Positions 34,590-39,342 of a DNA stretch of 39,342 bases are shown here, in pieces; the stretch's first letter is position 1; the number at the start of each line of letters is the position of its first letter. This DNA is from Alphaproteobacteria bacterium (lineage in GTDB: Bacteria > Pseudomonadota > Alphaproteobacteria > RF32 > CAG-239), in assembly GCA_017475935.1 (NCBI GenBank), contig JAFVEP010000011.1, positions 1 through 39,342 on the forward strand, given 5' to 3'. The position numbers and the translations under genes were made by a program. The notes beneath the pieces are model-generated. The model worked only from the letters and a program-made list of their open reading frames with translations, ran no database searches and was not told where the DNA came from.

Positions 34590-35441
34590 TTATTTCCACA
34601 GTCTTTTTTTATTGCGGAATTCTTCCAAAACCGAGGTGAACACGGCGCCAAATAGGATGGTTGTCCACCATGAATACATCCAAATCAATAGAATTGGGAA
34701 TGAGGCCAATGCGCCGTAAAGCGTTTTATAGGTCACGTTTAGAATTAGAAAATAGCCGAAACCGTGGCGGAGTACCATAATTGATAAAAAGGCCACAAAT
34801 GCACCGGAAAATGCGCTGGAAAAACGCACTTTTTTGTTCGGAACAACAATATAGGACAAAAGCAAAACGGAAAATGTGAGTACGTTTTGCAAAATCACCG
34901 AGGTTAAAAAATTAAAGTCTGTCAGACTGTCATTGCTGAAATATTTGATGGTAACGATATAGCCTTTAAGCGAAAAAGCCGCCCCTAAAAGCAAGGGACA
35001 TAATGTAATAATCGTCCAGTAAAGGGTGATTTTTGTGGCTATGCTGCGATGTCTTTTGACTTTGAAGATAAAATTAAAACTGTTTTCAATGGTGGACAGC
35101 AAAAGGATCGCCGTTACGGCAATGCCGACCACGCCGAGTGTGGTTAATTTGGCTGACGCTCCGATAAATTCAATCATATAGTTTTGAATGTTCTGTCCGA
35201 TATCCGGCACAAAATAATGAATCAAAAAATCTTGCACTTGGGCGCGGATATCGCCGTAAACCGGAAAAGCTGAAAAAATAGCCAGCGCGATGGCCATCAG
35301 CGGAACAACGGCAATAAGCGTTGTGTAGCTCAACGCCGCGGCTACACGCAAAATCATCGTATCTTTCAAATGGATGCGCAAATACTTGGCAAATAATCTT
35401 AAAAATTTAGCGATATCATGCAATTTTAGCTTTTTTATCAT
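34590..35441 (-). CDS. YihY/BrkB family inner-membrane protein
   Basis: 283 residues with six or so membrane helices. ILRVAAALSYTTLIAVVPLMAIALAIFS is the family hallmark. The final part, LYGALASFPILLIWMYSWWTTILFGAVFTS, matches the conserved last helices. It was once annotated as ribonuclease BN or a virulence factor, neither well supported for this family; a lipid or solute transport role is only proposed. It ends with a short basic tail and is divergent from fabI with a 124-base gap. Confidence 0.9.
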   Translation of the reverse strand: MIKKLKLHDIAKFLRLFAKYLRIHLKDTMILRVAAALSYTTLIAVVPLMAIALAIFSAFPVYGDIRAQVQDFLIHYFVPDIGQNIQNYMIEFIGASAKLTTLGVVGIAVTAILLLSTIENSFNFIFKVKRHRSIATKITLYWTIITLCPLLLGAAFSLKGYIVTIKYFSNDSLTDFNFLTSVILQNVLTFSVLLLSYIVVPNKKVRFSSAFSGAFVAFLSIMVLRHGFGYFLILNVTYKTLYGALASFPILLIWMYSWWTTILFGAVFTSVLEEFRNKKRLWK

Positions 35442-35565
35442 AACACAACTTTCAAAAAAAGATTTACAAAGACAATAAAATTGTTTAAGTTCCTTGTCAG
35501 TAACTTACTTCTAAAAACGGAAGTAGTCCAGTGATTTTTTTAACTAAAAGCAAAGGATAGATAAA

Positions 35566-36390
35566 ATGGCCGTTACAAAACTTATGGCAGGAAAAAAAGG
35601 TTTGATTATGGGACTTGCAAATGACAAGTCGATTGCTTGGGGTATTGCTCAGGCACTGAATGAACATGGGGCAAAAATTGCCATTTCATATCAAAATGAA
35701 ATGCTGGAAAAAAGAGTAAGACCATTGGCAGAACAGCTCAATGATCCGTTGCTGATTAAATGTGATGTGTCGGATAGTGCTTCCGTGGAAGCGTGCTTTA
35801 AAGAGCTTGGTGAAAAATGGGGCAAGATAGATTTTGTGGTTCATGCCATCGCTTTTTCGGACAAAGATCAGCTGCGCGGACGGACGATTGATACGACGCT
35901 AGATAATTTCACCAATACGATGCATATTTCATGTTATTCGTTTCTGGAGGCATGCCGCTGTGCATCGCCGATTATGAATGAAGGCGGATCTATTGTAACA
36001 TTGACTTATTTAGGTGCGGAACGTGTTTTGCCGAATTACAATATCATGGGTGTGGCTAAAGCGGCATTGGAAGCTTCGGTCAGATATGCGGCGGCTGATA
36101 TGGGTAAGCAAGGTGTTCGCGTTAATGCCATTTCTTCCGGCCCGATTAAGACTTTGGCGGCTTCCGGTATCGGTGACTTTAGAACGATTCTGCGCTGGAA
36201 TGAACTCAATGCACCGCTGCAACGCAATGTGACACAAGCAGAAGTCGGTCGAACGGCTGTCAGCTTGCTTTCAGATCTGGGCGCGGCGATTACCGGTGAA
36301 GTTCTTCATGTGGATTGCGGATACAATACTATTGCCATGATTAATAAAGATAAAGCTCAGGAAAATGCTGAAGTTTTAAATGAATTTTAG
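35566..36390 (+). CDS. fabI: Enoyl-ACP reductase (NADH)
   Basis: FabI reduces the trans-2-enoyl-ACP in the last step of each fatty-acid elongation cycle. Its 274 residues show the modified cofactor motif GLANDKSIAWGIA, KCDVSD, HAIAFSDK, and the active-site pair in LGAERVLPNYNIMGVAKAALE (Tyr-x6-Lys). GPIKTLAASGI and ITGEVLHVDCGYNTI close the fold. It is the classical triclosan-sensitive type by motif. ATG 35566 is preceded by AAAGGA. An ACTTC...GAAGT inverted repeat lies upstream at about 35505-35523. Confidence 0.96.
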   Translation: MAVTKLMAGKKGLIMGLANDKSIAWGIAQALNEHGAKIAISYQNEMLEKRVRPLAEQLNDPLLIKCDVSDSASVEACFKELGEKWGKIDFVVHAIAFSDKDQLRGRTIDTTLDNFTNTMHISCYSFLEACRCASPIMNEGGSIVTLTYLGAERVLPNYNIMGVAKAALEASVRYAAADMGKQGVRVNAISSGPIKTLAASGIGDFRTILRWNELNAPLQRNVTQAEVGRTAVSLLSDLGAAITGEVLHVDCGYNTIAMINKDKAQENAEVLNEF

Positions 36391-36430
36391 ACTGTCGAAG
36401 CTGTATTGATATAGGTAAAGAGGGGCTTTT

Positions 36431-37195
36431 ATGGTAAAATTATCGGCGTACATTGTTACTTTGAATGAAGAGCAACGTCTTGGCGCAACACTTGAGGCGC
36501 TCAGGCAGGTGGCAGACGAAATTTTTGTAATTGACAGCGGCAGTACGGATCGTACACAAGAAATTGCTGAAAAATACGGAGCAAAGTTTTTATTTCATGA
36601 ATGGAAAAATATTTCCGCACAGAAACACTTTGGACAAGAACTTTGTCGCAATGAATGGGTTCTTTCGTTGGATGCTGACGAGGTGCTGTCGCCGGAATTG
36701 ATCGCCGAAATTAAAGAAAAGTTACAAAATCCGGCGGCTGATGCCTATAAAATGAAGATACGCGATATGCTTCCGGGAGATAAAAAACCGCGCTTTTTTG
36801 CGAAAACATATAATCAGATTCGTTTGTATAACCGCCGTAAGGCCAACATGCCGGATGACTTTACAAATGATCGCGTTATTGCCTCGGAAAATGCTAAAAT
36901 AGAGCAGCTAAATAGCGTGATTTACCACTATTCGTATGTCTCTCTGACGCAAACATGGTTCAAACTCAATATGCATACCGATGAACTGGTTAAAACGGCG
37001 GTGGCTCAAGGAAGATATTATACCAGATTGCGCCTATATACCGAATTTCCGCGTCAGTTTTTTATTTATTACTTCAGAAAAGGATATTTTTTGTACGGAA
37101 CTTGCGGTTTTTGGATGGCTACAACATATGCTTATTTCCGCTTTTTGAAAATTGCCAAATGGTTTGAGTGGCGCGCGCTCAATTCACACAAGTAA
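36431..37195 (+). CDS. Family 2 glycosyltransferase (WaaE/KdtX-like)
   Basis: 254 residues, cytosolic to membrane-associated. The GT-A fold starts LSAYIVTLNEEQRLGATLEAL, then IFVIDSGSTDRTQEIA and NEWVLSLDADEVLSPEL with the DxD metal site. The C-terminal part has RFFAKTYNQIRLYNRR and an aromatic, mildly hydrophobic end. This is like the beta-1,4-glucosyltransferases acting on the lipopolysaccharide inner core; the sugar and acceptor are not known. GAGGGG precedes ATG 36431. The IS element begins 15 bases after its stop. Confidence 0.88.
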   Translation: MVKLSAYIVTLNEEQRLGATLEALRQVADEIFVIDSGSTDRTQEIAEKYGAKFLFHEWKNISAQKHFGQELCRNEWVLSLDADEVLSPELIAEIKEKLQNPAADAYKMKIRDMLPGDKKPRFFAKTYNQIRLYNRRKANMPDDFTNDRVIASENAKIEQLNSVIYHYSYVSLTQTWFKLNMHTDELVKTAVAQGRYYTRLRLYTEFPRQFFIYYFRKGYFLYGTCGFWMATTYAYFRFLKIAKWFEWRALNSHK

Positions 37196-37210
37196 GAAAA
37201 TAGAAAAAAA

Positions 37211-37964
37211 GGGTCAAGACCAGAAATTTAAAGAATATTCGCTCTAAATTTAGCAAGTAATAGCAGATAAATATCATCATGTCTATGATTAAAACGCCAC
37301 ACTGACTCGGCAATGTGAAGGTGCAAATTATCCCATTTAATACCTCTAAACTTAGCAAATCTGACCTTCATCCAACCCCAGAAACCCTCAATTCTATTGG
37401 TTGTAATGCACATATCGTCAATATGTTTGGAGAATATTTTATCAACGTGATTAACAAAATAATGTTGATAACCTAATTTGTTAAGCCCTTTATAAAGTGC
37501 TGCACTATCAGTATAGATAGTTGCATTTTTCGCACAACAGTGTTGAATAATGGGAAATATTTCTCTTTTATTGGCTTTATCAACGATTTTAGCATAAACT
37601 TTGCCTTGTTCATTGATTATCCCAAATGCTGCTATTTCTTGGTAAGGAAACTTATATTTAGGATAATATTCCATTGTTTTGGTAAAATATGTTTCATCCA
37701 TTTGAACACATTTGGCATTGCTCATCCTTTCTTCTTCTACTGTCTCGTATATTCTTTGCCTTATTTTACCTAGCCAAAGATTTGCTGTTTTTCTATTTAC
37801 TTTCAGTAACTCTGATATTTGAGTCGCTGTAAAATCCATACAAAAATATTTTACTAACAACCTGAATTTTTTCTTTGAAAAATGAGACCCGCTTGCATAA
37901 CTGTTTTTCATCGTATAATCAACTCCTTACGAGCGATTATACCTCTCATTTCTGGTCTTGACCC
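37211..37964 (-). mobile_element. Complete IS1595-family insertion sequence (754 bp)
   Basis: Perfect 17-bp terminal inverted repeats (GGGTCAAGACCAGAAAT) lie at 37211-37227 and, inverted, at 37948-37964. Both sides are flanked by the 8-bp direct repeat GAAAAAAA (37203-37210 and 37965-37972), the target duplication length expected of IS1595 elements. A single transposase gene fills the interior, its stop abutting the left repeat. Intact ends suggest recent insertion. Confidence 0.93.
37228..37911 (-). CDS. IS1595-type DDE transposase
   Basis: 227 residues. A helix-turn-helix (about 28-52, TATQISELLKVNRKTANLW) precedes the DDE core: CVQMDETYF (D72), IYTDSAALYKGL and NRIEGFWGWMK with the third acidic residue, then a WRFNHR tail typical of ISXO2-like transposases. 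No N-terminal zinc ribbon is seen, although many IS1595 members have one. The frame is intact, so the element may be active. GGAG precedes ATG 37911. Confidence 0.93.
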   Translation of the reverse strand: MKNSYASGSHFSKKKFRLLVKYFCMDFTATQISELLKVNRKTANLWLGKIRQRIYETVEEERMSNAKCVQMDETYFTKTMEYYPKYKFPYQEIAAFGIINEQGKVYAKIVDKANKREIFPIIQHCCAKNATIYTDSAALYKGLNKLGYQHYFVNHVDKIFSKHIDDMCITTNRIEGFWGWMKVRFAKFRGIKWDNLHLHIAESVWRFNHRHDDIYLLLLAKFRANIL

Positions 37965-37974
37965 GAAAAAAATA

Positions 37975-38003
37975 TTGACAAATATCAAAATGGGTGATAG
38001 ATT
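37975..38003 (+). promoter_or_regulatory. Candidate sigma70 promoter for the 53-residue gene
   Basis: TTGACA (37975-37980), 17 bases, TAGATT (37998-38003), ten bases beyond the right IS end. It resembles the promoters at 29338 and 30903. Confidence 0.7.
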
Positions 38004-38042
38004 GCCCTCGTTTCAATATTATTCATTTAAAATATTTTTGTG

Positions 38043-38204
38043 ATGGCAAACAAAGAAAAGTTTTGCGAAAAAAATGCAAAAAAGAAAAAAGGTGCGTTTA
38101 AAACAAAGAAAAATCGCACAGAGTATCAAATCACCCGCGACGCCGAAAAGAAGCGCAAAAAGCGCAAAAAACAGCGCGAGTGGTTAGCTGCAGAAGAGCC
38201 GTGA
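38043..38204 (+). CDS. 53-residue Lys/Arg-rich small protein
   Basis: The ORF runs from ATG 38043 to TGA 38202-38204. About 40% of its residues are Lys or Arg (e.g. KKKKGAFKTKKNR, EKKRKKRKKQR), ending with EWLAAEEP. It has one cysteine and no hydrophobic segment. A consensus promoter and a strong terminator bracket it, so it is very likely a real single-gene unit, though no Shine-Dalgarno sequence is visible. An RNA- or DNA-binding role is a guess from charge. Confidence 0.65.
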   Translation: MANKEKFCEKNAKKKKGAFKTKKNRTEYQITRDAEKKRKKRKKQREWLAAEEP

Positions 38205-38224
38205 GGCTTGTGCGTTTAGTATTT

Positions 38225-38257
38225 AAAAAAGAGCAGTCAATGACTGCTCTTTTTTCG
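38225..38257 (+). terminator. Rho-independent terminator after the 53-residue gene
   Basis: AAAAAAGAGCAGTCA pairs with TGACTGCTCTTTTTT almost without loop, followed by T. The symmetric A/T flanks may let it also serve the minus-strand prepilin-like gene. Confidence 0.88.
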
Positions 38258-38307
38258 TTTGATGAGATCATCGGAATCAAAACGGGACGGCTTTTATAAT
38301 CGTTAGT

Positions 38308-39183
38308 TTACCTCCAGAATATGTAGAAGATACATCTGTCATAATTATCGCAAACATGGCACATTGAGGAGATTTCAGCCGGTGTAAGATTGCGTATGCA
38401 TTTTGGGCCACCAACGCAATATTGATCACCATAATATGCGTTGTTCATAGAGACTAGGCCTTTTGGGTCGTATGTTGCAACTTCAGTTAGCCATAAGGAA
38501 GAATGATAGGATTGAATCATTTGGTATAAATTAATGCATTGTTCACGGGGAATGTTATTGGTTATATTTATTGTTAAACCCATGTATAGATATGCCCAAA
38601 CATAAAATGATATTCTGTTTTTGAAAACATCATAAATATAATTTGAATTATCTTTGATCATTTCCTCTGGAATCCAACCGAGAGTTTCGAATGTTTTTGT
38701 GGGATTAGAACTACGATTGTGTAAATCTGCCAAATTGAGCATATCATAATTTGTTTCGACGGCGCTGAGGATATAACTGATTTGCTCACGTTGTTTGTTG
38801 AGGAGGTGGCGGCGCATGGCGCGGGAGTAACCAGTGATTGAACCAACTGTCAAGACACCGATGATGGCCAGCACTCCTAACATTTCAATCATACTTCTTC
38901 CGCTCTGCTTGAATCTGCTGGCGATTTTCTCACTCGTGTACCTTTTATTGTACACGTCGTTCGAAAATTGCGGCGCATCTTCGGCGCATATCGGAAGAAT
39001 GCGTCCGTATTGCGGCGCATCTGCTTGTCTTTTTTTCGCTTGTGTACCGTTTTTGTACACGGCGCTCAAAAAAGACTGCGTATCTGCATCACACTCCGGC
39101 CGCAGGATTTTTTCTTTTTGCGGCGCATCTTCGGCGCATATCGGAAGAAGGCTCTTTTTGTTTAGTTTTATTGTTATGTTCAT
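38308..39183 (-). CDS. Prepilin-like protein with about 95-residue mosaic leader
   Basis: 291 residues. The signal motif SGRSMIEMLGVLAIIGV starts near residue 94, followed by TVGSITGYSRAM, as in the 21468 protein. The leader is a mosaic: an LPICAEDAPQ module (encoded 39118-39149), the 35-residue cassette, the same LPICAEDAPQ module again (38968-38999), then a VYNKRYTSEK segment. No Met lies between the start and the motif, so a shorter start is not available. The mature part has IYDVF, PREQCINLYQMIQ and a terminal cysteine cluster (CHVCDNYDRC). AAGGAG precedes ATG 39183, with a rather long 11-base spacing. Confidence 0.85.
   Translation of the reverse strand: MNITIKLNKKSLLPICAEDAPQKEKILRPECDADTQSFLSAVYKNGTQAKKRQADAPQYGRILPICAEDAPQFSNDVYNKRYTSEKIASRFKQSGRSMIEMLGVLAIIGVLTVGSITGYSRAMRRHLLNKQREQISYILSAVETNYDMLNLADLHNRSSNPTKTFETLGWIPEEMIKDNSNYIYDVFKNRISFYVWAYLYMGLTINITNNIPREQCINLYQMIQSYHSSLWLTEVATYDPKGLVSMNNAYYGDQYCVGGPKCIRNLTPAEISSMCHVCDNYDRCIFYIFWR
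38936..38955 (-). repeat. GTGTAC palindrome, 20-base variant read in another frame
   Basis: GTGTACAATAAAAGGTACAC on the coding strand. The same element at 39042-39060 and 22100-22118 has 19 bases. The one-base difference makes the following DNA read as RYTSEK instead of GTQAKK. Confidence 0.8.
38968..38999 (-). repeat. 32-bp LPICAEDAPQ module, inner copy
   Basis: Identical over 32 bases to 39118-39149 in the same gene and frame. Confidence 0.9.
39002..39106 (-). repeat. 105-bp in-frame leader cassette, copy 2
   Basis: Matches 22060-22164 with no length difference. Here it is followed by further modules rather than by the pilin motif. Confidence 0.9.
39118..39149 (-). repeat. 32-bp LPICAEDAPQ module, outer copy
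   Basis: Second copy of 38968-38999, near the start codon. Confidence 0.9.
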
Positions 39184-39342
39184 CCCAATTTTTTCTCCTT
39201 CGAAAGTAAAAGGGGTAATGTGAAAAAATATTTTTTTTCACATTACCCCCCCACAACAAAAGTCAAGAGTTTTTTATAAATTAATAATACGTCATGCCTC
39301 CGAGTGTGGAACACACGAGGTCAGAGCATCTTCAAATTAAAT
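39181..39342. repeat. 162-bp upstream repeat, copy 2 (reaches window edge)
   Basis: Same content and order as 22194-22355; the match may continue past the window edge. Confidence 0.9.
39212..39249 (-). promoter_or_regulatory. 17-bp-stem hairpin in prepilin gene leader, copy 2
   Basis: Same 38-base hairpin as 22225-22262, again between a G7 run and the ribosome site of a prepilin-like gene. Confidence 0.75.

Noticed and set aside
35505..35523. ACTTC...GAAGT inverted repeat before fabI as a FadR/FabR-type operator
   Set aside because: Only five paired bases on each side, and no matching regulator consensus that I can vouch for.
37958..37990. Outward-reading hybrid promoter from TTGACC in the IS right end
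   Set aside because: No good -10 at 16-18 bases; the native TTGACA/TAGATT pair downstream explains the 53-residue gene better.
38834..39223. 129-codon plus-strand frame over the second prepilin leader
   Set aside because: It is antisense to the repeat modules; its internal repetition merely mirrors them, and it has no ribosome site or family.
1..39342. tRNA, rRNA, riboswitch or replication-origin signals
   Set aside because: None could be recognised by eye; a covariance-model scan was not possible, so small RNAs may be missed.

Overview
The window is a dense, AT-rich bacterial chromosome segment that uses the standard code (TAA, TAG and TGA all end recognisable genes). It is most consistent with an uncultured, probably host-associated alphaproteobacterium. 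Three things support this: a ChpT-like histidine phosphotransferase, a GTTC-N7-GTTC alphaproteobacterial SOS box in front of recA, and an adjacent pair of HpnC/HpnD-like genes. The genus is not determined. Most of the content is housekeeping, with no phage region or CRISPR array and no rRNA or tRNA gene that I could recognise. All operon, domain and function calls come from reading the sequence; no database search was run.

Layout. 1-1100: the start of a leucyl aminopeptidase gene running off the left edge. 1237-4708: a tightly coupled run of an unknown protein with an HNH-like histidine pattern, a SMI1/KNR4 (SUKH) protein, TsaC/Sua5 and a family 5 uracil-DNA glycosylase. 4762-6504: a DsbD-like disulfide reductase that lacks one catalytic cysteine. 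6524-9454: a small coiled-coil protein facing LemA plus two DUF3137 membrane proteins. 9537-13191: LolC/E and LolD, FtsB, and CCA tRNA nucleotidyltransferase. 13188-14702 (minus): a secreted protein and ChpT. 14827-17716: TrmFO and two divergent squalene/phytoene-synthase-family proteins. 17717-21459: a metallophosphatase, lipoproteins, a SHOCT-like membrane protein and a thioredoxin-like lipoprotein. 21468-22580: a prepilin-like protein followed by an intergenic repeat cluster. 22602-26132 (minus): UvrB behind two small secreted proteins, and CysE. 26223-29659: an alpha/beta hydrolase, LepB, RNase III, Era, then a stand-alone acyl carrier protein. 29840-30792: ribosomal proteins L13 and S9. 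30962-36390: an unknown protein, a lipoprotein, RecA, an HD-domain protein, a YihY-type membrane protein and FabI. 36431-38204: a family 2 glycosyltransferase, a complete IS1595-type insertion sequence with 8-bp target duplications, and a 53-residue basic protein. 38308-39183 (minus): a second prepilin-like protein.

The most unusual feature is the pair of prepilin-like genes about 17 kb apart. Their class III signal motifs are preceded by very long leaders built from DNA modules: a 105-bp (35-codon) cassette shared at near identity, a 32-bp module used twice in one gene, and a GTGTAC...GTACAC palindrome that is read in two different frames. The two genes also share 162 bp of upstream DNA carrying a 17-bp-stem hairpin and a run of seven G. 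The DNA encoding the mature pilin regions has diverged much more. This suggests that the 5' ends spread or are homogenised at DNA level, much as Rickettsia palindromic elements insert in frame into genes.
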